This document shows, piece by piece, positions 1 to 5,255 of a DNA stretch of 11,176 nt (position 1 is its first letter; each line of letters begins with the position of its first letter). Below the pieces are notes generated by a model. It searched no databases and was not told the origin of the DNA. It saw only the letters and a list, made by a program, of their open reading frames with translations. Made by a program: the position numbers and the translations under genes. The stretch comes from JBGSIZ01 sp041742255 (GTDB lineage: Bacteria > Pseudomonadota > Alphaproteobacteria > Rhodobacterales > Rhodobacteraceae), in the NCBI GenBank assembly GCA_041742255.1, contig JBGSIZ010000055.1:1-11176 (forward strand), given 5' to 3'.

Positions 1-4
1 CGAC

Positions 5-202
5 ATGGAATGGCTTCGGCAAACGGTGATCGCGGTGGAAACCGTAGTGGCCAAGATGGTAACGCGCCCATCCCCCGAGAAAATCGCAGGTGTTGTGGCT
101 GAAACGTATAAGCGTGAGATCGATCACATCCTGAACAAACCGAAAGAACGGTTCACACCCGACCGCCACGTCGCGTTTGTCGAACTGATGTTCACGGATT
201 GA
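5..202 (+). CDS. Hypothetical protein, probably the C-terminal part of a gene starting left of the window
   Basis: An open frame ends at the TGA at 200-202. The first ATG in it is at 5, but the frame is open to the window edge, so the real start may lie outside and the visible 65 residues may be only the C-terminus. The visible peptide is charged and probably helical: a segment rich in V and A (residues about 6-20), then a Lys/Arg/Glu-rich stretch with PSPEKIAG near residue 23 and NKPKERFTPDRH near residue 44. There is no membrane segment and no motif I recognise. It lies on the same strand as the two exported-protein genes to its right, 126 bases before the next likely start. I assign no function. 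Confidence 0.5.
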   Translation: MEWLRQTVIAVETVVAKMVTRPSPEKIAGVVAETYKREIDHILNKPKERFTPDRHVAFVELMFTD

Positions 203-328
203 ACACCGAGTGCCGAGCGACGCGGACCCCTGCCCGTGGGACCGAACACCGACATCCTGTGAAGGTATTGGTGTCATCATAGAACGATGACCTTTGACAG
301 ACAGCCCAATGAAAGAACATCGTTCCGC

Positions 329-802
329 ATGAAGAAACTCGCCATCATCGGTCTGTTCATCGGCGCTTCCGTTGCGGCTTTGTCCCTATATGCTTGGGCA
401 CAATCCTCCGATGTCCGGCACTACACTGTCGATGAGCTTGTGGGATTGACCTGCGAAGACATCGGTCAGGCTCATGAGCAGGTGATCTTTGCCTATCACG
501 ATGCAGCACTGGCGCGAGGGAGCCAAACAGGTTCCGTTGAAACCGATTTGGGGCTGCCTGGCGAAGAGGTTCTGCCATTCGTCATCCTGTTGCGAAAGGT
601 CATCGAAGACAACAATCTGACCGGGTTCGATCCGGCCAAGCCGTTCTTTCATTCAGCAACCGCCACCGCACCAAGGCTGCACACTGATTTCTATGCAGAA
701 GCCTCCAGCGTTTGCGCAACAAACCCCGCTATGGATGCGGTCGAGGCAATGGTGCAGTCGGCACGGAACCTGGGATTGATCGCTGATCCTGCGAACCCAT
801 AG
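329..802 (+). CDS. Exported hypothetical protein with two cysteines
   Basis: A likely secreted or periplasmic protein of 157 residues from the ATG at 329. From this start the N-terminus is MKKLAIIGLFIGASVAALSL followed by YAWAQ, a textbook signal peptide with two lysines, a hydrophobic core and an AWA-Q cleavage site near residue 24. An upstream in-frame ATG at 287 would add 14 polar residues before the signal; I prefer 329, which has a weak GAAAG at 311-315. The mature part has two cysteines (in LTCED and SVCATNP) that could form one disulfide, and it looks mostly helical. The beginning, with GLTCEDI followed by a helix, vaguely recalls small two-cysteine periplasmic proteins such as the HdeA type, but the resemblance is too weak to assign. 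It sits between an unknown gene and another exported protein, all on the plus strand. Confidence 0.65.
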   Translation: MKKLAIIGLFIGASVAALSLYAWAQSSDVRHYTVDELVGLTCEDIGQAHEQVIFAYHDAALARGSQTGSVETDLGLPGEEVLPFVILLRKVIEDNNLTGFDPAKPFFHSATATAPRLHTDFYAEASSVCATNPAMDAVEAMVQSARNLGLIADPANP

Positions 803-922
803 GAGCATTGCCACAGCGGATGGCCCGATCCCGGCCCTGACCCTCGTCCCCGGCACCGCGATCAACGCTGCGGTGGACTTTGATGTAGAACCTGATCACC
901 ATGGATCGGAGATCGAAAATAC

Positions 923-1936
923 TTGAACGAAGGGGCTGGATCATTGGGGGATAATCTGGGTATCGGCCTGTTTTGTATCGGTGTTTTCCTGGCCACCGAT
1001 GCGGCGGCGGGTTGCCCGCCGGGTCAAGAAGTGTTCACTTCGTGCCAGATCGAGGGTCGGGGCACCGAGGTCTTTGTATGTTTCGATAACCGGGACGCGA
1101 CCTACAGCTATGGGCCCATTGGCGGCGCACCGGACCTGGTGCTGTCGGAAACCATTGAACGGGTGGATTTCGAACCGTGGTCCGGCGTGGGAACCGCGAT
1201 CAGAGAAAGCGTGACATTTTACAACGGAGACTACGGATACGACGTGGGCGGTGGCTTTGACCGTCCGTTTTCCGATGAAGAGATGCAGCAACCCATCAGG
1301 CGCTTTGGCTGGGTCGAGGTCACCGAGAGCGGTGCGGTTGCCGCATATCTTGAATGCATCCCCGAAACGGTGAGCTATGGCTTCGGTGGCGGTATCCATG
1401 ATGCCAAGGTGGCTGCCGGTCAGACATGGGACCCGGCTTCCCTGACATGGATATCCGATCTGGTTCAGCCGACAGCCTCCCCGCTGCTGATGGAAAGCCA
1501 TCTCTATGAAACCGTCGAGGACTGCCTGCCCGCGTCAGAGTTCGGCCTGAACGGCGTCAGCATGGGTGATCCGTCGGATACGCTGGGCAAGCTTGGATCG
1601 CCGGAAACGGTCTCAGACCCCTTCGGGAGCGGTGAACTGATTGACCGGATGTTCCTTGTTGGCGCGACTATCGATATTTTCCAGGACAGGGTTTATGGAA
1701 TGTCGGCCACTTCGCCAGATTGGCGCACACCCTCGGGCCTCAAGGTTGGTCTGACCCGTGGCGAAGTGATTCGCATCCTGGGGCGGGTTCCCTCCGGGCA
1801 TGATGCCACGTCGGACAGGTTCTATACCCAAGTCTGCTCTGAAGTGCCGGATGCTGTCGATGCATGGTCGATCCTGATCGAGTTTGGTCAAGACAAGCGC
1901 GTGGAAACCATCCGCTTTGTGAGCCCTTCGTATTGA
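923..1936 (+). CDS. Exported cysteine-containing protein with two BamE/SmpA-like repeats; start uncertain
   Basis: A long exported protein of about 337 residues. A hydrophobic segment (about residues 12-29, ending ATDAAAG before CPPG) looks like a signal peptide, but the preceding residues carry no positive charge. Residues about 30-150 form a Cys-containing beta-rich domain (Cys 31, 41, 53 and 145, with a CFDN..ATYSYGP..GAPDLVLSE region) of a type I recall from uncharacterised Rhodobacterales proteins. The C-terminal part has two similar helix motifs, GVSMGDPSDTLGKLGSPE near 211 and GLKVGLTRGEVIRILGRVP near 272. They follow the pattern of BamE/SmpA-like folds (a helix ending in LG-x-P, then beta strands). 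The start is unclear. TTG at 923 has GGAG at 908-911; TTG at 944 has AGGGG at 931-935. ATG at 901 gives a basic N-terminus but is one base out of frame. Function unknown; an envelope role is an inference. Confidence 0.7.
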   Translation: MNEGAGSLGDNLGIGLFCIGVFLATDAAAGCPPGQEVFTSCQIEGRGTEVFVCFDNRDATYSYGPIGGAPDLVLSETIERVDFEPWSGVGTAIRESVTFYNGDYGYDVGGGFDRPFSDEEMQQPIRRFGWVEVTESGAVAAYLECIPETVSYGFGGGIHDAKVAAGQTWDPASLTWISDLVQPTASPLLMESHLYETVEDCLPASEFGLNGVSMGDPSDTLGKLGSPETVSDPFGSGELIDRMFLVGATIDIFQDRVYGMSATSPDWRTPSGLKVGLTRGEVIRILGRVPSGHDATSDRFYTQVCSEVPDAVDAWSILIEFGQDKRVETIRFVSPSY

Positions 1937-2185
1937 TGCGCGATTGTTCGGCTGGGTTCTGGCTTCGGATTTCCAACTATCGCGTATCATACCCATGTGA
2001 ATGCAGGCGGGATGTCAGGAGGCAGGTATCCCGATTCAATACATCGGATGACGGCGATCAAACCAAAGCGGTTATGGCGCTGAACGACTATGTTGGCCAA
2101 AACAGCCAGAGGCACAACGCTGCGCGAAGGACCGATATGCGGATGGAGCCGACGCTACTGCGGCCACCCCATAATCATGGATCGT

Positions 2186-2398
2186 CTATCGGGAATGTCG
2201 TTTGATCCATTCGTCAGCAACATCACCCATTGTCTTGGGATTGCCGTCCTTTATCCAAAGCATGAAAGATCGGTTGAGCTTGAAATTCTCACCGCACTGC
2301 GATTTCATAAATCGCCGAACATTCTGCGTTGACTTATAATTTCCGGTTATAGGTGTTTCGCGAATAATATCGTCAGAATGCCAGTCGAACTTGGCCAT
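2186..2398 (-). CDS. Small DUF6434-type protein
   Basis: A 70-residue soluble protein on the minus strand. The start at 2398 is supported by a strong Shine-Dalgarno AGGAG seven bases upstream; the frame extends 11 codons further, but those are not needed. The sequence matches, from memory, the small DUF6434 family: FDWHSDDI at 5-12, an I-T-x-NY segment, TQNVRRFMKSQCGENFK at about 24-40, then FMLWIKDGNPKTMGDVADEWIKR. Members are usually annotated as small cytoplasmic or hypothetical proteins, some with a SAP domain elsewhere in the chain; this one is a stand-alone domain. No signal peptide or membrane segment is visible. It lies 279 bases downstream of the antitoxin gene on the same strand but has its own ribosome binding site. 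The biochemical function of the family is not known to me. Confidence 0.72.
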   Translation of the reverse strand: MAKFDWHSDDIIRETPITGNYKSTQNVRRFMKSQCGENFKLNRSFMLWIKDGNPKTMGDVADEWIKRHSR

Positions 2399-2677
2399 CG
2401 TCGATCTCCTCACACATGGTCGCATAAACATGCCAGCAACAATCGTTCTGGCAATCTAGCCGAAGGTTGCGAGCCAGAGAGAGCCAATTGGTTGAGCAGA
2501 AAGGGTCACCTTGGGATCGATCCGGACCTTCGCTGCCCGCCACAAGAAAGCCCGCAGTCAGGGAACGGCCCAAATTTTGCGAATCCTGCACCCGTGCATA
2601 GCTGACCCCCGGACCCTAGACCGACCTTCCTTGGTGCATCGGTGTCAGGCTGGAAAGCTTGGGTTGGGTGCGGGACG

Positions 2678-3901
2678 CTAGGGCCGATTGCAACCAAGTG
2701 CACCTGCCACCTCGCCCTGGCCAACCATACCGGCGAAGTGAGTGTATTTACCGGTGATCAATCGCACCTGACCCGCAATCACTGCCTCGTGCACATCTGC
2801 TCGTCTCGCAAAGGCTTGGATACCAAACTTCGAGATATTGCCTGCTGCACGTCCCAACTCTTCTAGGATATCACCAGGAACCAATGCACCACGGGCAAGA
2901 GTGTTGGCCTCATCTTCCATTGCAGGATCGTTCCCGAAGGCACCAGTCTGGCCTTCGGTCTCATCTATGATCAACCCTTCATCCAACAGATGTCGTTCTA
3001 CGTGGACACATTCATGCAGCAGTGTGAACCAGAAGTTATCCAGCCTGTGATGGCGCAAACTAAGGGCAATAGCTGGCTTGCCACTGGGCAGGCTGAAGCA
3101 TGCACCATCAATGTGGGTCTTCTTCAAACATGGAACATAAACAGCGGTCACCCCGACCGCGCCGAGCTTTTCGAACGCACGCCTCGGGCCATCAGAGTAG
3201 AGGCTCAGCTTTGCCATCTCTCGGCGGAAGTCATTCCCGACCGATTGCACATCAAAACTGACTGTCGTTTCATGACGAATGGCTTCGGCTCGGGCCTTCA
3301 TCAACCATGCGTTGACGGCGAATGGATTAGGCTCCTTGTTCTCGGCACCGCGAAATTTTACCCCCGCAAACTGCGGCGTCGGGACCATGGCAGCCGACAT
3401 CAACTTACGGATACATTTTTCAAAATCATCAGCTACCGGCTTTACCGCACCCAGCCAGCCGAGGCTGAACATCTCGGCAATCGGGAAATTTCGCCAATCT
3501 ACATCGGGACAAGCGTCAGGGAGTTTCGCCTCCGATTTACCCAGAAGCACATCAGCGGGAATTTTCAGTTTTTCATGCAGCGCCCGCATCATTTCGAGTG
3601 ACGGCGACCTACGTCCATTCAGCACTTCCGATACTCGTGACTTTGGGAACCCGATCATGTCGGCCAACTGGCTTCTGTTGATGCCCAACTGATCAATGCG
3701 AAATTCCATCGCATCAACCGGCGATGGCAGTTTCATTGGGAATTGATCACTTTCATACTTTTCGACGAGGATAGCGAGGACTTCCAGCAACCGCACTTGC
3801 TCATCGGTCAGGTCATCTGCCTGCATGAGTCCATCGATCTGCTCCATAGCCCAACCATGGTCAGCGGCGTCTTTGATGGGCCGAATATCTAGCTTTTCCA
3901 T
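2678..3901 (-). CDS. higA: HigA-type antitoxin fused to an ImmA/IrrE-like zinc peptidase domain
   Basis: A 407-residue protein with two parts. Residues 1-60 form a helical N-terminus (TDEQVRLLEVLAILVEKYE..QFP) typical of HigA antitoxins. Residues about 62-120 are an XRE/Cro-type helix-turn-helix (INRSQLADMIGFPKSRVSEVLNGRRSPSLEMMRALHEKLKIP). After a linker, residues about 195-395 resemble an ImmA/IrrE metallopeptidase: HECVH at 296-300 supplies the HExxH zinc motif, and EDEANTLA at 329-336 follows at the usual distance for a third ligand. The ATG at 3899-3901 lies inside the end of higB (13-base overlap), so the two are translationally coupled. It should bind HigB, repress its own promoter through the TTACC/GGTAA palindromes at 4217-4256, and possibly be cleaved or act as a protease. 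Simple HigA proteins are far shorter, around 100-140 residues; the fused form is a known but less studied architecture. Protease activity is inferred from the motif only. Confidence 0.85.
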   Translation of the reverse strand: MEKLDIRPIKDAADHGWAMEQIDGLMQADDLTDEQVRLLEVLAILVEKYESDQFPMKLPSPVDAMEFRIDQLGINRSQLADMIGFPKSRVSEVLNGRRSPSLEMMRALHEKLKIPADVLLGKSEAKLPDACPDVDWRNFPIAEMFSLGWLGAVKPVADDFEKCIRKLMSAAMVPTPQFAGVKFRGAENKEPNPFAVNAWLMKARAEAIRHETTVSFDVQSVGNDFRREMAKLSLYSDGPRRAFEKLGAVGVTAVYVPCLKKTHIDGACFSLPSGKPAIALSLRHHRLDNFWFTLLHECVHVERHLLDEGLIIDETEGQTGAFGNDPAMEDEANTLARGALVPGDILEELGRAAGNISKFGIQAFARRADVHEAVIAGQVRLITGKYTHFAGMVGQGEVAGALGCNRP

Positions 3902-4209
3902 GTGACTTCTCCCACATCGATCTTATCGTATTCTGCGTGTGTGCCGATAAACTCGATCTTTATGACCCCAGCCTGGTAGTTGATTCGTGCAACCAGCCTG
4001 AAGTGGTTCCCCTTGATTTTGAATATTGTGACGCCAGCGCCCTTCCCGACCGGTCGGGCATTTGGATACTGGACCTTTAGCTCAGCGGGGGTCTTCCAGG
4101 ATGCCTCCTTGGCCTCCCTGTGCCACGCACGCAACGCACCTTCGGCTTCCTGCCCCCGCTTATGTTTCGCGATGAAGTCTTCGATCCTTCCTATCGAGAT
4201 GACGATCAT
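3889..4209 (-). CDS. higB: HigB-family toxin (probable ribosome-dependent mRNA interferase)
   Basis: A 106-residue basic protein matching the HigB toxin family (RelE-like fold), which cleaves mRNA on the ribosome and is neutralised by HigA. Recognisable features are the MIVIS start, LRAWHREAKEASWKTPAELK at about 26-45, the central FKIKGNHFRLVARINY at 63-78, and the terminal IGTHAEYDKID at 88-98; the His, Tyr and Asp of THAEYD are conserved in the family and likely lie at the active site. The frame is open upstream to 4293, but the start at 4209 fits the family length and has AGGTAA seven bases before it. That binding site lies within the first palindrome (4217-4231), so a bound repressor would also cover it. 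The toxin comes first and overlaps the antitoxin gene by 13 bases, the usual higBA order. No inactivating mutation is visible. Confidence 0.88.
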   Translation of the reverse strand: MIVISIGRIEDFIAKHKRGQEAEGALRAWHREAKEASWKTPAELKVQYPNARPVGKGAGVTIFKIKGNHFRLVARINYQAGVIKIEFIGTHAEYDKIDVGEVTWKS

Positions 4210-4216
4210 TGCACTG

Positions 4217-4231
4217 TTACCTGTATGGTAA
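4217..4231. promoter_or_regulatory. Palindromic site 1 of the higBA control region
   Basis: The 15-base inverted repeat TTACC-TGTAT-GGTAA, 8 bases upstream of the higB start and overlapping its likely ribosome binding site. The same half-sites recur at 4242-4256, with 25 bases between centres. The position suggests an operator for autorepression by HigA, the rule in this toxin family. Binding is inferred, not shown. Confidence 0.6.
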
Positions 4232-4241
4232 ATGAAACGGA

Positions 4242-4256
4242 TTACCATTTTGGTAA
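4242..4256. promoter_or_regulatory. Palindromic site 2 of the higBA control region
   Basis: The second copy of the half-sites, TTACC-ATTTT-GGTAA; here the symmetry extends to six bases per arm (TTACCA-TTT-TGGTAA). It lies 33-47 bases upstream of the higB start, where the higBA core promoter is expected. I could not assign convincing -10 and -35 boxes. Two similar palindromes about 2.4 helical turns apart would suit binding of HigA dimers. Confidence 0.6.
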
Positions 4257-4327
4257 CATGGGGACTTGTAGGCCACCTTGACTGACTTGGCAAGCGGCAC
4301 AGTCCCCGAGGCTACATAGTCCGCAGG

Positions 4328-4345
4328 TTTATCATTCGCGATAAA
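4328..4345. promoter_or_regulatory. Palindromic site A upstream of the XRE gene
   Basis: The inverted repeat TTTATC-ATTCGC-GATAAA, followed by CCA. A nearly identical 21-base block occurs at 4377-4397 with three differences, all in the central spacer, so the half-sites are conserved while the spacer varies. This is the pattern of a dimeric regulator's binding site. It is unrelated to the TTACC/GGTAA sites next to higB and is probably the operator of the adjacent XRE protein. Confidence 0.55.
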
Positions 4346-4376
4346 CCACCATCCGACTTGCTGCGAAGGCGGTCAT

Positions 4377-4394
4377 TTTATCATTGATGATAAA
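4377..4394. promoter_or_regulatory. Palindromic site B upstream of the XRE gene
   Basis: The inverted repeat TTTATCAT-TG-ATGATAAA, perfect over eight bases per arm and again followed by CCA. It is centred 49 bases to the right of site A and ends 57 bases before the likely XRE start at 4452, so it could overlap the XRE promoter. Autoregulation by the XRE protein is the simplest reading. Confidence 0.58.
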
Positions 4395-4451
4395 CCATGT
4401 TACCGGCGTTCGATGCCGCGCTACCATCCCCCAGAGGAGAGACAGACCACC

Positions 4452-4742
4452 ATGAAAACCAACCCCAAAGTCAAGGATTGGGCCGAACGGATCGGCCAAC
4501 ATCTCCGGCTAGTCCGTGAGGTGCAGGGGTTGAGGCTGAAAGACCTATCGCGCCTGTCAGGTTCAACCATGGCGACTCTGTCCCATATCGAGCGTGGCAC
4601 TCGGGATGTGAAGCTCTCCACCCTGGTGGCACTGACAGATGCCCTAAGGGTGGACCTTCCCACCCTGTTTCAGCACCAGCAGATATCTCCCCCAACCACA
4701 GCCTCGGACCACACAACTGGCTACCAACTCGATGATGATTGA
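4452..4742 (+). CDS. Small XRE-family transcriptional regulator
   Basis: A 96-residue DNA-binding protein consisting almost only of an XRE/Cro-type helix-turn-helix. Residues about 11-70 read ERIGQHLRLVREVQGLRLKD, then LSRLSGSTMATLSHIERGTR and DVKLSTLVALTDALRVDLPT, the standard five-helix HTH_3 pattern; the ERGTR motif and the 'tlvaltdALrvdl' end are typical. A short polar tail follows (to LDDD), with no ligand-binding or peptidase domain. I choose the ATG at 4452 because a GAGGAG stretch lies at 4434-4439; an in-frame ATG at 4413 would add 13 residues without a clear ribosome binding site. It is divergent from higBA and has its own palindromes upstream. Likely an autoregulated repressor of an island function; similar small proteins include restriction-modification controllers, but no such genes are visible here. 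Confidence 0.82.
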   Translation: MKTNPKVKDWAERIGQHLRLVREVQGLRLKDLSRLSGSTMATLSHIERGTRDVKLSTLVALTDALRVDLPTLFQHQQISPPTTASDHTTGYQLDDD

Positions 4743-4842
4743 GCCGACGTAATGCATGTAAGATCAACGACGCCGGGTGAACTCGCGCCGTCAGTCGTCG
4801 GCATCTTGGCGACTACAAGCGCACCGATGTCCCGATCATCCG

Positions 4843-4882
4843 TTGCCAGTTCGTTGCCAAATTTGCCAAATCGGTTGGCAAA
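4843..4882. repeat. Cluster of TTGCCA(A) repeats beside the proposed attachment site
   Basis: TTGCCA(A) occurs at 4843, 4854 and 4863 (steps of 11 and 9 bases, about one helical turn) and in inverted form, TTGGCAA, at 4875-4881. The last two form a perfect eight-base inverted repeat, TTTGCCAA-ATCGG-TTGGCAAA (4862-4882). The same heptamer also starts the tRNA fragment at 4985. The cluster lies about 100 bases inside the proposed island end, a typical place for integrase or excisionase arm sites. No gene is seen in 4743-4984. The function is inferred from position only. Confidence 0.45.
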
Positions 4883-4984
4883 GACCCCCAATTCACCCCC
4901 GGTTGAAGCACAATCGGCATTATTAGTCACACCACCGACTCAATAAAAACAACGGGTTAGCCACACGAAAAACGGACCTAATGA

Positions 4985-5029
4985 TTGCCAAGGTCAGGGT
5001 CGAGAGTTCGAATCTTTTCGCCCGCTCCA
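4985..5029 (+). other. 3' fragment of a tRNA-Gly(GCC) gene, probable attR of an integrated element
   Basis: These 45 bases match, from memory, the 3' part of bacterial tRNA-Gly(GCC): anticodon loop TTGCCAA (GCC at 4987-4989), 3' anticodon stem GGTCA, variable region, T-arm GAGAG-TTCGAAT-CTTTT (five pairs, two of them G-U) and acceptor strand CGCCCGC-T-CCA ending at 5029. The bases left of 4985 do not pair with GGTCA, and no D-arm or 5' acceptor strand is present, so this is not a functional tRNA. Similarity starting abruptly in the anticodon loop is typical of the duplicated crossover segment of tyrosine recombinases that integrate into tRNA genes. The orientation puts the element to the left and the original downstream chromosome, including the terminator at 5060, to the right. 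Confidence 0.68.
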
Positions 5030-5059
5030 ATTCGGTGATGCCTTGGAAGGCTTGCATGG

Positions 5060-5088
5060 GATCGCTTTGGCGGTCCTTTTGCTTTTTT
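5060..5088 (+). terminator. Rho-independent terminator, probably of the original tRNA-Gly gene
   Basis: A six-pair stem GATCGC-TTTG-GCGGTC (one G-U pair) at 5060-5075 is followed directly by CTTTTGCTTTTTT on the plus strand. It lies 31 bases after the CCA of the tRNA-Gly fragment, where the terminator of the intact tRNA gene would have been before integration. From here to the start of the next gene at 5256 I see no further feature. Confidence 0.65.
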
Positions 5089-5255
5089 GGTCCTCACGTT
5101 CGGCCTGCGGGGCGGGTCGGCCAGATCAACGTCGTTGGGACGTGATACGCACCCCAGCTTGAGACAAGGACCGCGACGACTGGGGCGTCAATTTGGGGTG
5201 GCAATTTGGCGTAACGGCGGCATAACCGGGCTTGCATCCCGCCCCACCCGGAACC

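Noticed and set aside
941..1501. A 186-codon open frame on the minus strand.
   Set aside because: It is antisense to the exported protein gene at 923-1936, whose signal peptide core and repeat motifs are coherent; the minus-strand peptide has no recognisable motif.
1864..2205. A plus-strand open frame overlapping the end of the exported protein gene.
   Set aside because: It lies in the wrong frame at the end of a good gene, and the rest (1937-2185) has no start signal or recognisable protein; I regard this 249-base stretch as non-coding.
2506..2677. A minus-strand open frame (ending SCGGQRRSGSIPR) in the gap between the DUF6434 and higA genes.
   Set aside because: It overlaps the higA end in another frame, has no ribosome binding site and no clear motif. 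It might be decayed genome-wide repeat sequence, but this cannot be shown from the window. I see no other feature in 2399-2677.
4210..4451. A CRISPR array or origin, suggested by the repeated palindromes.
   Set aside because: There are only two copies of each of two different motifs with arms of five to eight bases and no regular spacer units; operators explain them better.
4752..4946. A 64-codon plus-strand open frame after the XRE gene.
   Set aside because: No ribosome binding site, low-complexity Ser/Pro/Ala composition and overlap with the TTGCCAA repeat cluster.
4985..5029. A functional tRNA-Gly gene.
   Set aside because: No 5' acceptor strand, D-arm or 5' anticodon stem is present to the left; only the 3' part exists.
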